Positions 36,257-47,221 of a stretch of DNA of 56,013 nucleotides are shown here, piece by piece. Both the position numbers and the translations under genes were made by a program. The DNA comes from Brevundimonas sp. UBA7534 (GTDB lineage: Bacteria > Pseudomonadota > Alphaproteobacteria > Caulobacterales > Caulobacteraceae): NCBI RefSeq assembly GCF_002479325.1, contig NZ_DLMO01000129.1, positions 1-56,013 on the forward strand, written 5' to 3'. The number at the start of each line of letters is the position of its first letter. Position 1 is the stretch's first letter. The notes below the pieces were generated by a model. The model made no database searches and was not told the origin of the DNA. It was given only the letters and a program-made list of their open reading frames with translations.

Positions 36257-37951
36257 TCAGTCGCCGGCGACGGCGATGCGCCCGCCGCCGCTTTCGATGG
36301 CGTCCAGCAGGTCCATTACGTCATCCAGCGTATTGGCCTCGCGCGCGGGCTTGTCCCAGCGGATTCGACTGATGCGGGGAAACCGCATGGCCACCCCGGA
36401 CTTGTGCCGGCTGGAGCGTTGCAGGCCTTCGAAAGCGATCTCCAGCACCAGGCCGAAATCGCGCTCGGCCCGAACCGACCGCACAGGTCCAAAGCGATCG
36501 ACGGTGTGATCGCGCACGAACTTGTCCAACTGCTTCAGTTCCTCGTCCGTGAAGCCGAAATAGGCCTTGCCCACGGGCGTCAGCGCCCCCTCTTCGGTCC
36601 AGACCCCGAAGGTGTAGTCGGAATAGAAACTAGACCGCTTGCCGTGGCCGCGCTGGGCGTACATCAGCACGGCGTCGATGACGTGCGGGTCGCGCTTCCA
36701 CTTGAACCAAGGCCCCTTGGGCCGCCCGGCAAGATAGGGGCTGTCCCAACGCTTCAGCATCAGGCCCTCTGCGGCCGCGCCGACCGGAGGATCGGCCCTC
36801 AGACGACCCAGGGCGTCCCAGCTGGCGTAGTCGACCAGCGGCGACAGCCGAAGACGGTCGCCGGGATGGGTCTCCACCAGGGCTTCCAGCCTGACGCGTC
36901 GTTCCGTCAGCGGAAGCGCCCGAAGGTCCTCGCCATTCCAGGCCAGCAGATCGTAGGCCAGAACGCCGGCCGGATGAGCGGCCATCAGCTTGGCGTCCAC
37001 GGTCTTGCGATTGAGCCGCTGCTGCAGATCGCCGAACGGCGCGGGCCGGCCGTCGCGCAGCACCAGAAGCTCGCCGTCGATGGCGCCGTCGAAGTCGAGG
37101 CTTTCCATTACATCGGGAAAGGCGCCGGAAATCTCGTCGCCAGTGCGGGAATAGAGCCGCGCGACGCCGCCTTCCCGCACAGCCTGGACCCGGATCCCGT
37201 CCCACTTCCATTCGGCGGCGTAGTCTGCGGGTGAAAGCTTCGGAAAATCGACCGCCTCATCGATAGCGACCGCCAGCATCACGGGCCGAAAACGTCCCGG
37301 TGCGTCGGGACTGGGGCGCTCGGCACGCCCCTCCAGCCAGGCGAACAGGTCGGCGTAGGGTGGATCGACGGCGTGCCAGACCTCCTCGATGTCCGAAACG
37401 TCCACCGCCGTCAGGGCCGTCTGCGCCTCGTCGCCATCGGGGTTGGGCGGTTGCGTGATCGCGGTCGGCCGGATCATGGCCGCCGCCGTCTTGGCCAGCC
37501 GCGCAGACAGACCGATGCGGAGCCCGCCGGTGACCAGTTTCAGAAGGGCCCAGCGCCCCTTGGGCTGCAACGCGTCCAGCCAGGCCTCGATCAGCGGCTG
37601 GACCTCGCCGCGCTTTGCGCGCATCAGCGCATCGACCACCTCGGCCAGTTCCGGCTCGCGATTGGGGCGATAGTCCGCCGGCGACGGCCAGAGCAGGGCC
37701 ACCGTCTCGGCCAGGTCGCCGACATAGTCGTAGGACCAGCCGAACAGGACCGGATCGACCCGCCCCTCCACCGCCTTGCGGATCAGGGCCGGCTTGGCCG
37801 CCTTGAAACTGAGGTCCCCGGTCAGCGCCGCCAGCGCCCAGCCCCGATCCGGATCCGGGGTGGCCTTCAGATAGTCGCGCACGAGCACCAGCTTGGCGTT
37901 GCGCGACGCCGTCAGGGACAGGCGATCCAGAAGCTCGGCGAAAGCGCGCAT
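36257..37951 (-). CDS. ATP-dependent DNA ligase
   Basis: 564 residues. An N-terminal helical DNA-binding domain (1-180) is followed by the nucleotidyltransferase core with motif I AEWKWDGIRVQ (adenylated Lys), motif III IDGELLVLRDG, motif IV AEGLMLKR and motif V GPWFKWKRD. An OB-fold C-terminus follows. It seals DNA nicks using ATP, unlike the essential NAD-dependent LigA. This size class is usually found with an exonuclease, an Lhr-type helicase and a phosphoesterase in a repair cluster; none of those is adjacent here. The ATG at 37949-37951 opens MRAFAELLDRL. Its 3' end converges on DUF2177. Confidence 0.93.
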   Translation of the reverse strand: MRAFAELLDRLSLTASRNAKLVLVRDYLKATPDPDRGWALAALTGDLSFKAAKPALIRKAVEGRVDPVLFGWSYDYVGDLAETVALLWPSPADYRPNREPELAEVVDALMRAKRGEVQPLIEAWLDALQPKGRWALLKLVTGGLRIGLSARLAKTAAAMIRPTAITQPPNPDGDEAQTALTAVDVSDIEEVWHAVDPPYADLFAWLEGRAERPSPDAPGRFRPVMLAVAIDEAVDFPKLSPADYAAEWKWDGIRVQAVREGGVARLYSRTGDEISGAFPDVMESLDFDGAIDGELLVLRDGRPAPFGDLQQRLNRKTVDAKLMAAHPAGVLAYDLLAWNGEDLRALPLTERRVRLEALVETHPGDRLRLSPLVDYASWDALGRLRADPPVGAAAEGLMLKRWDSPYLAGRPKGPWFKWKRDPHVIDAVLMYAQRGHGKRSSFYSDYTFGVWTEEGALTPVGKAYFGFTDEELKQLDKFVRDHTVDRFGPVRSVRAERDFGLVLEIAFEGLQRSSRHKSGVAMRFPRISRIRWDKPAREANTLDDVMDLLDAIESGGGRIAVAGD

Positions 37952-38049
37952 GGTTATCCGTCAGGGGCGCCGAAAGCGTCGCCGAAGGGACAACGGAAAA
38001 CGCCGCGCAGGTTTCCCCAGCAGCGCTCTTATTCGCCGGCGCCGCCGTC

Positions 38050-39864
38050 TCAGGCCGCGACCGACTGCGCCGCCGCCGAAGACAGGCCCGCCACGGCGTC
38101 TCGGCCGCCAGGGACGCGGCCGATCAGTTCGGCCAGGGCGGCGAAGTCGATCGGCTTGTTCAGATAGGCGTCGGCGCCGGCCTGAAGGCCCGCTTCGTGA
38201 TCCTCGGTGCGAGCCGAGGCGGACAGGACCACGACCGGCGTATCGGCGTTGAGGCCGCCGCCCCGGATCATCCGCGTCGCCGTCAGCCCGTCCATCACCG
38301 GCATGTTCACATCCATGACGATCAGGTCGAACGGCTGTTCCGCAGCCGCCTTGACAGCCAGTTCGCCGTTTTCAGCCGTCACGGTGACGTGCGCGGCGGA
38401 ACTCATCCACGCTTCCAGGATCATGCGGTTCACGGGATGGTCCTCGACAACCAGCACCCGCAGCGAGGCGACGCCTTCGATCTCCGCATGGATTTCCTCG
38501 GCCGGCGCGGGGCGCGCCCATTCGACCACCTCGGCCTCCACGGCGAAGGTGAAGGCCGAGCCCTGCCCCAGCTTTGAGGTCACGTTGATGTCGCCGCCCA
38601 TGATGTTGGCCATGCGGCGCGAAATGGTCAGGCCCAGGCCTGTGCCGCCGAAGCGCCGCGTCGAGGAAGCGTCCACCTGGGTGAAAGGCTGGAACAATCG
38701 CTCCAGATCGGACGGCGCGATGCCGGCGCCGCTGTCGGTCACGCGAAACTCGAACCGGACCCGCTGGTCGGAAATGCGCTCGCCGTGCACGACATAGCGG
38801 ATTTCGCCCGCATCGGTGAACTTGACGGCGTTGGACAGCAGGTTCTGCACCACCTGGCAGACGCGCAAGGGATCGCCGCGCACCACCGTCGGCACTTCGC
38901 CCTCGAAGGTCGATACGAAGCTCAGCCCCTTGGCCTTGGCCTGGGCCTCGAAGGGGCCGGTGATGCGCTTATGCAGTTCCTCGATGACGACATCGACGAC
39001 CTCGAACGTCATCTTGCCGGCCTCGATCTTGGTCATGTCGAGGATGTCGTTGAGCAGGCTCAGCAGGTTGTCGCCCGAATTGCGGATGATCGACAGATAT
39101 TCGCGCTGGGTCGTCTCCAGTCGCGTCGCGCTGAGCAGCTGGGCGGCGCCCAACACGCCGTTCATCGGCGTGCGCAGTTCGTGGGAGATGACGCCCAGGA
39201 AGTTGGACTTGGCGTCATTGGCGGCGTTGGCCTTGTCACGGGCGCTTTCCAGCTCCTCGATCAGATGGGCCTGGTGCGCCTGGAAGGCGCGGATGCGCTC
39301 CTCGCGCAACATCGTCATGGTGACCAGCACGAACAGGCCCGCGGCCGTGAAGGGCAGGACCAGCAGCAACGACCAGAACTCCGGCTGGCCGACCAGGCTC
39401 AGCAGCATGATGGTCGAGGCCGCGCCATAGGGCGAAGAGATGATCACGGCCTGGCGCGGCGAGCTGCGAAGTTGGGTGAAGACCAGCACATAGCCGGAAA
39501 TCACCAGCGCCACGGCCAGGGGCTGGCCGAACGGCGCCCCGGAGAACCACGCCAGCAAGGGCGCGACGGCCCAGGCGCCGGTGGTGACGGTGGCCACGGT
39601 CGGGAAGACGAAGCCCCAGCCGCCGGTGACCCGATCGGCCATGCGTCGCTCGAACGCGCCGCGAACGGCGCCGGCGCCGACGGTGGCGCCAAACCACAGC
39701 ATGGCCTGCCACCAAGGCACGACGCCCAGCAGGCCCAGCGCCCAGCTGGCGATGATCAGGTAGCGCAGATATTGCGTCTGCAGAATCGCCGTCAGGGCCT
39801 GGGCTGCATCGCCCGCGCGTTGATCGGAGGCCATCGGTTTCGCGACGCCGTCGGATTCCACCAT
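38050..39864 (-). CDS. Membrane hybrid histidine kinase with receiver domain
   Basis: 604 residues. The N-terminal 190 residues hold about six predicted transmembrane helices without a recognised sensory fold. A short coiled coil leads to HisKA (NFLGVISHELRTPMNGVLGAAQLL), then an ATPase domain (VVQNLLSNAVKFT, FGGTGLGLTISRRMANIMGG), then a receiver (LRVLVVEDHPVNRMILEAWM, acceptor Asp in DLIVMDVNMPVMDG, Lys in YLNKPID). The ATG at 39862-39864 is preferred because GGGGGA lies 7 nt upstream; a GTG five codons earlier is the alternative. The receiver would pass phosphate to an Hpt protein, and a lone one lies at 18240-18593. The signal is unknown. Confidence 0.92.
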   Translation of the reverse strand: MVESDGVAKPMASDQRAGDAAQALTAILQTQYLRYLIIASWALGLLGVVPWWQAMLWFGATVGAGAVRGAFERRMADRVTGGWGFVFPTVATVTTGAWAVAPLLAWFSGAPFGQPLAVALVISGYVLVFTQLRSSPRQAVIISSPYGAASTIMLLSLVGQPEFWSLLLVLPFTAAGLFVLVTMTMLREERIRAFQAHQAHLIEELESARDKANAANDAKSNFLGVISHELRTPMNGVLGAAQLLSATRLETTQREYLSIIRNSGDNLLSLLNDILDMTKIEAGKMTFEVVDVVIEELHKRITGPFEAQAKAKGLSFVSTFEGEVPTVVRGDPLRVCQVVQNLLSNAVKFTDAGEIRYVVHGERISDQRVRFEFRVTDSGAGIAPSDLERLFQPFTQVDASSTRRFGGTGLGLTISRRMANIMGGDINVTSKLGQGSAFTFAVEAEVVEWARPAPAEEIHAEIEGVASLRVLVVEDHPVNRMILEAWMSSAAHVTVTAENGELAVKAAAEQPFDLIVMDVNMPVMDGLTATRMIRGGGLNADTPVVVLSASARTEDHEAGLQAGADAYLNKPIDFAALAELIGRVPGGRDAVAGLSSAAAQSVAA

Positions 39865-39947
39865 GCAGCCGTCCCCCACGTTCTGTTTGGTGACGTGACG
39901 CTAAAACGAAGGTTCTAAGACGAAGTGAACGCTGGTCTTTTGCGCAA

Positions 39948-40253
39948 TCACGCGCTGTGCGGCGCTTCCGAGGGCGTCAGGGCCTTGATCGACAAGGCGT
40001 GAACGGGTCCGGCCATCTCGTCCTTCAGCAGAGCGTTGACCATCCGCTGGCGCTCCACGCGCGATCGCCCCTCGAAATCCGCCGACACGATCACCAGATT
40101 GAAGTGGCTCTCGCCGCCCGGCCTGGCGTCCATGCCGCCTTCATGATGGTGGCCGGCGTGCCGCCAGCTGTCGTCCTCCAGCTCCAGCCGCTGCGGCGAC
40201 AGGGCCGCCTGCAGCTTTTCCCGGATTTTCGCGGCGACGGGGCCGTCCGACAT
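39948..40253 (-). CDS. BolA family protein
   Basis: 101 residues. A BolA-like class II KH fold shows IREKLQAALSPQRLELEDDSWRHAGHHHEGG and ESHFNLVIVSADFEGRSRVERQRMVNALLKDEM. The conserved invariant His lies in VHALSIKALTPSE. BolA proteins pair with monothiol glutaredoxins in iron-sulfur handling and some act as stress-linked regulators. The ATG at 40251-40253 has AAGGAAA upstream; earlier in-frame codons overlap the divergent J-domain gene and are rejected. The BolA/J-domain divergent pair is a familiar alphaproteobacterial arrangement. Confidence 0.92.
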   Translation of the reverse strand: MSDGPVAAKIREKLQAALSPQRLELEDDSWRHAGHHHEGGMDARPGGESHFNLVIVSADFEGRSRVERQRMVNALLKDEMAGPVHALSIKALTPSEAPHSA

Positions 40254-40298
40254 GATCGTTTCCTTGATGGCGTCCAATTCAGGACTAAACTTCGGGTG

Positions 40299-40967
40299 AT
40301 GTCCGCTTCCTTTCAATACAAGCCGCGCTTCACCGACATCCGCGTGAAGCCGCCCAAGCCCGAGGAAGAGGCTGCCCAGGCCGACGTCCTGCACCTGAAG
40401 CCGGGGGAAAAACCGTGCCAATGGCCCGACTGCCGCAAGGCCGCGACCGCCAGGGCCCCCAAGTCGCGCGAGCGGTTGAACGACTTCTACGAATTCTGCC
40501 AGACCCACGCGGGTGAATACAACAAGGGCTGGAACTTCTACGCCGGGATGAGCGAGGGCGAGATTCGCGCCGCCCAGGAGAACGAGGCCATGACCGGCGG
40601 CCGTCCGACCTGGGAGATGAAGGCGGGCAAGTTCAGCCGCGAGGCCGCCGCCTTCGCCGCCAAGATGGGGACCGGCAACACCGCCGGCGCCGGGTCATGG
40701 CGCGACAGCTTCGGCCTGTTCGGACGTCGCGGCGAACAGGCGACGGCCGCCCCGGTCGAGGATCGGCGCATCGGCAAGCTGGAGCGGACAGCCCTGGCGG
40801 ACCTGGACCTGGAGCCCGGCGCCGACAAGGCGGCGGTCAAGGCGCGCTACCACGAGATGCTGAAGCGGTTTCACCCCGACACCAACGGCGGCGATCGTGG
40901 CGCGGAGGCCAAGCTGCAGCGGGTCATCAAGGCCTGGAAGACGTTGAAGAAGGCCGGTCTGGGGTGA
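40299..40967 (+). CDS. J domain-containing protein (DnaJ-like co-chaperone)
   Basis: 222 residues. The J-domain is at the C-terminus (about 160-222) with the HPD motif in MLKRFHPDTNGGDRG, the reverse of classical DnaJ. The N-terminal part carries a conserved Cys pattern (PCQWPDCRKAATARAPKSR, then FYEFCQTHAGEYNKGWNFYAGMSE) that could bind metal. It should stimulate a Hsp70 partner such as DnaK, but the client is unknown. Divergent from BolA by 45 bp. The ATG at 40299 is the first in frame with homology. Confidence 0.9.
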   Translation: MSASFQYKPRFTDIRVKPPKPEEEAAQADVLHLKPGEKPCQWPDCRKAATARAPKSRERLNDFYEFCQTHAGEYNKGWNFYAGMSEGEIRAAQENEAMTGGRPTWEMKAGKFSREAAAFAAKMGTGNTAGAGSWRDSFGLFGRRGEQATAAPVEDRRIGKLERTALADLDLEPGADKAAVKARYHEMLKRFHPDTNGGDRGAEAKLQRVIKAWKTLKKAGLG

Positions 40968-41099
40968 TGCGCAACAAAAAGGCCAGCTTCCACCAACGTC
41001 GATGGCGTTCGTTGCGTCGCTCGTCCCATCCTCGGTTGATCCTTTCCGCCTTAACGCCTATGCCGCCGCGCAAACGCTCTCCCCATCAAGGATTTCGTC

Positions 41100-41339
41100 A
41101 TGGCTGAAGCCAAAGAGACGCCGCAACTGCTCCACCTCGTCATCGGCGGCGAAATGCGCCATCTGCACGAGCCGGTGTTCCGCGATCTGTCGCAGGTCGA
41201 GTTCGTCGGCGCCTACGGCAGCTACGACGAGGCCAAGAAGGCCTGGAAGGCGCGCGCCCAGGCGACGGTCGACAACGCCCACATGCGCTACTTCATCCTG
41301 CACGCCCACAAGCTGATCGACCCGCGCGGCGAGGGCTGA
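41100..41339 (+). CDS. DUF4170 family protein
   Basis: 79 residues, soluble, matching the alphaproteobacterial DUF4170 family: LLHLVIGGEMRHL, then FVGAYGSYDEAKKAWKARAQATVDNAHMRYFILHAHKLIDP. Its genes usually lie beside cysQ or lipid A genes (waaA, lpxK); here msbA-waaA-lpxK begin 1 kb downstream. Function is unknown. AAGGA lies about 8 nt before the ATG. The 132 bp upstream holds no clear promoter. Confidence 0.9.
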   Translation: MAEAKETPQLLHLVIGGEMRHLHEPVFRDLSQVEFVGAYGSYDEAKKAWKARAQATVDNAHMRYFILHAHKLIDPRGEG

Positions 41340-41431
41340 TGGTCGCGGGGCGGAACGCCCGACCCGCCCTGCGCGCTTCTTCCCTTGCATCCAGCGCTGG
41401 CCGACCGCCGGCGGCGATAAGGGCGTTGCAC

Positions 41432-41632
41432 ATGAACCTCGACGGCCAACAGATCTTCCAGCTGGTCAGCCTGCTGTGCGTCCTGGCGCTGTTCATGATC
41501 AATCTGCGGGGCCAGATCCGCTACCGGCGCTGGTTCAAGCGCTGGGAAGCCGATCGCAAGGCCCGGCGCGACGCCGAGCAGGCGCGCGCCGGCGGAACCG
41601 ACAACCCGCCGTCATCGGGCCCATGGGGCTGA
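41432..41632 (+). CDS. Small membrane protein, 66 residues
   Basis: One hydrophobic helix near the N-terminus (IFQLVSLLCVLALFMINL) followed by a basic, charged tail (RYRRWFKRWEADRKARRDAEQARAGG). I do not recognise a named family; similar small proteins occur by DUF4170 or LPS genes in related bacteria. The ATG at 41432 has AAGGG upstream. An in-frame ATG at 41339 overlapping the DUF4170 stop would add 31 unlikely residues. Confidence 0.7.
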   Translation: MNLDGQQIFQLVSLLCVLALFMINLRGQIRYRRWFKRWEADRKARRDAEQARAGGTDNPPSSGPWG

Positions 41633-41636
41633 CGCC

Positions 41637-42338
41637 CTATTCGCGGCGCAGCAGCCGTTCCGTCAGCAGTGTGCCCCACCATCCGGCCTTGAACTCGGCC
41701 CGGATCGCCTTCGGATCATAGGCGTCGCTGTCCACCCAATCGATGAAGGACACCCCCTGGGGCTCCACCTCGCGGACGTATTTCTCCAGCGTGAAGTCCA
41801 GCACGCCGGTCAGCCCCTCTCGGTGGTGCAGGTATTTCTTCGACAGTTCCCGCATGGCCAGCGAGATCGGCTCTCCCAGATGGAAGTGCCGATACAACAC
41901 CGCCATCATCCCCGCCCGGTCCGCGCCGGACTTGCAGTGGATAAGCGCCGGGTACTCGATCGTGCGAAACAGCTCGCGCGCGCGGTGAATGCGGTCGCGG
42001 CCCGGCGCGTCACGCGAATCCAGCGGCGCGTCGATCAGGGTCAGACCCAGCCGTTCGCAGGCCTCCCGCTCCAGCCAATAATAGCCTTCATCGCGCCGGC
42101 CCCGCAGGTTGATGACCGTGCGGACGCCCTTCTTCTTCCAGTGGGCCAACTGGCGGGGCGAAGGCTGGTTCGTGCGCACCAGATCCGGCCCCAGCCAATG
42201 CGCGTTGGAGAAGGCGACGCGCAGGAAGGCGTGGTCGGCCCAGAAATAATGCCACCGCGCCTGAAAACGCCCCATGGTGGTGGAAAGATCGAAACGCCCC
42301 ATATCCGCGCCCATAGCGAACCCCAGCGCCCGCGTCAT
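41637..42338 (-). CDS. Tyrosine/dual-specificity phosphatase-like protein
   Basis: 233 residues with the CX5R phosphatase loop in YPALIHCKSGADRAGMMAVLY and an upstream GVRTVINLRGRRDEGYYWLEREACERLGL, which is typical of the bacterial DSP-like group (Siw14/PTP-like). The C-terminal 60 residues (IDWVDSDAYDPKAIRAEF) are family-like. Substrates may be phosphoproteins or inositol or lipid phosphates; its position beside lipid A genes fits an envelope role, but this is inference. The ATG at 42336-42338 is preferred over a GTG one codon upstream. Divergent from the ABC exporter by 45 bp. Confidence 0.85.
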   Translation of the reverse strand: MTRALGFAMGADMGRFDLSTTMGRFQARWHYFWADHAFLRVAFSNAHWLGPDLVRTNQPSPRQLAHWKKKGVRTVINLRGRRDEGYYWLEREACERLGLTLIDAPLDSRDAPGRDRIHRARELFRTIEYPALIHCKSGADRAGMMAVLYRHFHLGEPISLAMRELSKKYLHHREGLTGVLDFTLEKYVREVEPQGVSFIDWVDSDAYDPKAIRAEFKAGWWGTLLTERLLRRE

Positions 42339-42383
42339 CACCCGCGGGTTGACTTGGACCGCCAGCCGTCCGACCGAGAGCCG

Positions 42384-44218
<1,835 letters not shown>

Positions 44219-44222
<4 letters not shown>

Positions 44223-44902
44223 GGCCTCTGCGCAATCCGGCGGTCCAGTCCGCCCTGGCGTGGATCCTGGCGCAGTGGATGCGGTTCTGTTTCGCCACCA
44301 TCCGCTGGACGCACGAGAACCAGGCCGCCGCCGAGCAGGTCTGGGGCCAGGGCGGCGGGGTGCTGTGCGTCTTCTGGCATTCGCGCATCGGCCTGTCGCC
44401 GTCGTGCTGGCCGCTGGACCGGGCCCAGCCGGCCAAGGCGCTGATCTCGCTTTCCGCCGATGGAGAGTTCATCGCCAAGGCCGTGGCGCGCCAGGGTTTT
44501 CCGGCCGTGCGAGGATCGTCGGCCAACAAGGACAAGGCCGACCGCGCCAAGGGCGGGTCGCAGGCCCTGCGCGACGGGTTGAAGCAACTGAAGGTGGGCG
44601 CCTTGGCGATCACCCCCGACGGCCCGCGCGGCCCGGCCAATATCATGGCGGAGGGCACCACCCTGCTGGCCAAGCTGTCGGGCGCGCCCGTGCTGCTGAT
44701 CGGCATGAGTTGCCATCCTGCCATACGCCTGGACAGTTGGGACCGCGCCGTCCTGCCCCTGCCGTTCGGCAAGGGCGCCATAGTCTGGGATCGGGTCGAC
44801 TATCCGACCGACGCCGAGCCCGCGGCGGTCGTGGCCGACTGGACCGCGCGGCTCAATGCGGTGGAGGCCCGCGCCGACGCCCTGACCGGCTTGGGCGGGT
44901 GA
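44219..44902 (+). CDS. DUF374 (lysophospholipid acyltransferase-like) protein
   Basis: 227 residues of the DUF374 family, related to the LPLAT acyltransferases. Key elements are GGVLCVFWHSRIGLSP (His of the catalytic region), SLSADGEFIAKAVARQGFPAVRGSS and ALAITPDGPRGPANIMAEGT. The family is believed to act in lipid A or outer-membrane lipid synthesis, often next to waaA. The start is GTG 44219 overlapping the exporter stop by 4 nt. It lies 10 bp before waaA. Confidence 0.88.
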
Positions 44903-44912
44903 GGCCGCCCCG

Positions 44913-46208
44913 GTGACGCCGCTTCCCCTGCTTTTCTATCGCCTGGCGACCCGGTTGCTGGAGCCGCTGGCCCCGCGCCTGCTGGACGCCCGCGCCGCCC
45001 GCGGCAAGGAAGATCCCGTCCGAGTCGATGAACGCCTGGGCGTCGCCGGCATGGCCCGCCCGAACGGCCCGCTGGCCTGGCTGCACGGGGTCAGCGTGGG
45101 CGAGACCCTGTCCCTGCTGCCTCTGGTGGCGCGGATTCGCGCGGCGCGCCCGGATGTGACCGTCCTGGTCACTTCGGGCACCGTGACCTCGGCGGGCATC
45201 CTGGCGGACCGTCTGCCGCCCGGCGTCATCCACCAGTACGCCCCGGTCGACGGTCCGGGCGTGGTCGCCGCCTTCCTGGATCACTGGCGGCCCGACCTGG
45301 CCGTCTTCGTCGAAAGCGAGCTGTGGCCCAACCTGCTGGTGGAGGCGCACCGGCGCGGCGTCGCCCTGGCGCTGGTCAGCGCGCGGCTGACCCAGGCGAC
45401 CGCCGACCGATGGGCGCGCTTCCCCGCCTCGGCGCGGCGCGTAACCGCCGCCTTCGACCTGATCATGCCCCAGGATGCGGCCTCCGCCGCGCGGCTGGAG
45501 GCGATGGGCGCCCGCGTCGACGGCCTGGTCAATCTGAAGCTGGCGGGCGATCCCCTGCCTTTCGACAAGGCCGCCTTCAGCCGCCTCAGCGCCGCGGTGG
45601 GCGATCGCCCGGTGATCGTCGCGGCCAGCACCCACGAGGCCGAGGAGGCCGCCATCGTCCGCGCGCTGGACGCCCTGCCCGGCCGCAACTGCCTGATCCT
45701 GGCGCCCCGTCATCCCGAGCGCGGTCCCGCGATCGAGGCGGCCCTGCGGCGTGACGGCTATCGCCTGGCCGTCCGCTCGCGCGGAGAACAGCCGGACGGC
45801 GAGACCGACCTCTATCTGGCCGACACCCTGAACGAGATGGGCCTGTTCCTGCGCCTGGCCGATGTGGTGGTGATGGGCGGCTCCTTCGCCCCGGCCCTGG
45901 GCCTGCCCGCCGTCGGCGGTCACAATCCGCTGGAGCCGGCCCGCTTGGCCAAACCGGCCGTGACCGGGCCGGACGCCTCCAACTGGGCCAGCGTGACCGA
46001 GGCGCTGGTTCGCGCCGGCGGCCTGGCGGTCGTCGCCGCGCCCTCCAACCTGCCCGACGTGATCGGCCCGCTCCTGGCCTCGTCGGAGACGGCCAAGGCG
46101 ATGGGCGAGCGCGCCCGCCGCGCCGCCGCCGAGGCCAACGGCGGGCTGGACCTGCTGTGGAGCCGCCTGTCCGCCCTGCTGCCGCCTGCCGAGGCCAGAG
46201 TGCGATGA
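44913..46208 (+). CDS. waaA: 3-deoxy-D-manno-octulosonic acid (Kdo) transferase
   Basis: 431-residue GT30 glycosyltransferase that transfers Kdo from CMP-Kdo to lipid A precursor at the inner membrane. Family blocks: LAWLHGVSVGETLSLLPLV, VFVESELWPNLL, ARLTQATADRW, VAASTHEAEE, LAPRHPERG and GGHNPLEPARLAKPAVTGP. A short hydrophobic N-terminus anchors it. The start is GTG 44913. Its stop overlaps the lpxK start (ATGA, 46205-46208), so the two are coupled. Kdo number (one or two) cannot be told. Confidence 0.95.
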   Translation: MTPLPLLFYRLATRLLEPLAPRLLDARAARGKEDPVRVDERLGVAGMARPNGPLAWLHGVSVGETLSLLPLVARIRAARPDVTVLVTSGTVTSAGILADRLPPGVIHQYAPVDGPGVVAAFLDHWRPDLAVFVESELWPNLLVEAHRRGVALALVSARLTQATADRWARFPASARRVTAAFDLIMPQDAASAARLEAMGARVDGLVNLKLAGDPLPFDKAAFSRLSAAVGDRPVIVAASTHEAEEAAIVRALDALPGRNCLILAPRHPERGPAIEAALRRDGYRLAVRSRGEQPDGETDLYLADTLNEMGLFLRLADVVVMGGSFAPALGLPAVGGHNPLEPARLAKPAVTGPDASNWASVTEALVRAGGLAVVAAPSNLPDVIGPLLASSETAKAMGERARRAAAEANGGLDLLWSRLSALLPPAEARVR

Positions 46209-47221
46209 AGCTGAACACGCCTCGCTGGTGGTATCGCCGCCAGCCCGACCACGCGCGCATCACCCGCAGCTTGCTGCGTCCGCTGGGCTGGATCTGGGCC
46301 AGCGTCACCGCCCGCCGGATCGCCCGCGCCGCGCCGGTCGATCCCGGATGCCCGGTGATCTCGGTCGGCAATCTGACGGTCGGCGGATCAGGCAAGACGC
46401 CGGTGGCGCGCGAGATCCTGCGCCTGCTGCGGAGCCAGGGCGTGGACGCCCAGGCTCTTTCGCGTGGCTATGGGGGATCGTTGGACGGCCCGGTTCGCGT
46501 CGACCCGGCCCTGCATCAGGCCGACCAGGTCGGTGACGAACCGCTGATGCTGGCGCAAGGCGCGCCGGCCTGGATCGCGCGCGACCGCGTCGCCGGCGCC
46601 CGCGCCGCCGTGGCGGCGGGCGCTCAGACGCTGGTGCTTGACGACGGGCACCAAAACCCGGCGCTGAAGAAGACAGTCAGCCTGATCGTCGTCGATGGCG
46701 AGACGCGCGACGACGAATGGCCCTTCGGCGACGGCGCCGTCTTCCCGGCTGGTCCGATGCGTGAGCCGCTGGGCGCCGGACTGGCTCGGGCCGACGCCGT
46801 GGTGATCATGCTGCCGACGGATGTCGACACGGCCGATCCCGAACTGCTTGCCTTGTTCGGCGGCCTGCCGGTCTTCACCGCGCGGCTGACGCCCCAGGGG
46901 CCGCCGCCGCCCGGTCCGCAGGTCGGCTTCGCGGGCATCGCCAAGCCGTGGAAGGTGGAACGTTCGCTGACCGCGGCAGGCTGCGACCTGGCCGACTTCG
47001 TCCCCTTCCCCGATCACGCCGCCTACCGGCCCGAGCAACTCCGTTTCCTGCAGGACCGCGCGGCGACGTTCAACGCGGGCATGGTGACCACCGAGAAGGA
47101 CTGGGTCCGGCTGCCAGCCGACTGGCGCGCTAGGGTCGCGGCCTGGCCGGTCGTCGCCCGCTTCGACGACGCCCCGGCCTTCGCCGCCTTCCTGACCGGG
47201 CGGCTTCAATCGGCGCGGTAG
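46205..47221 (+). CDS. lpxK: Tetraacyldisaccharide 4'-kinase
   Basis: 338-residue LpxK, which phosphorylates the 4' position of the tetraacyl disaccharide in lipid A synthesis. The P-loop is ISVGNLTVGGSGKTPVAREILR. Later blocks are ALSRGYGG, DEPLMLAQ, LVLDDGHQNPALKK, FPAGPMREPL and the MVTTEKDWVRLP motif. An N-terminal membrane helix is partly present (LLRPLGWIWASVTARRIA). ATGA overlaps waaA. Its 3' end overlaps the converging amidohydrolase gene by 16 bp. Last gene of the msbA-waaA-lpxK operon. Confidence 0.95.
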   Translation: MKLNTPRWWYRRQPDHARITRSLLRPLGWIWASVTARRIARAAPVDPGCPVISVGNLTVGGSGKTPVAREILRLLRSQGVDAQALSRGYGGSLDGPVRVDPALHQADQVGDEPLMLAQGAPAWIARDRVAGARAAVAAGAQTLVLDDGHQNPALKKTVSLIVVDGETRDDEWPFGDGAVFPAGPMREPLGAGLARADAVVIMLPTDVDTADPELLALFGGLPVFTARLTPQGPPPPGPQVGFAGIAKPWKVERSLTAAGCDLADFVPFPDHAAYRPEQLRFLQDRAATFNAGMVTTEKDWVRLPADWRARVAAWPVVARFDDAPAFAAFLTGRLQSAR

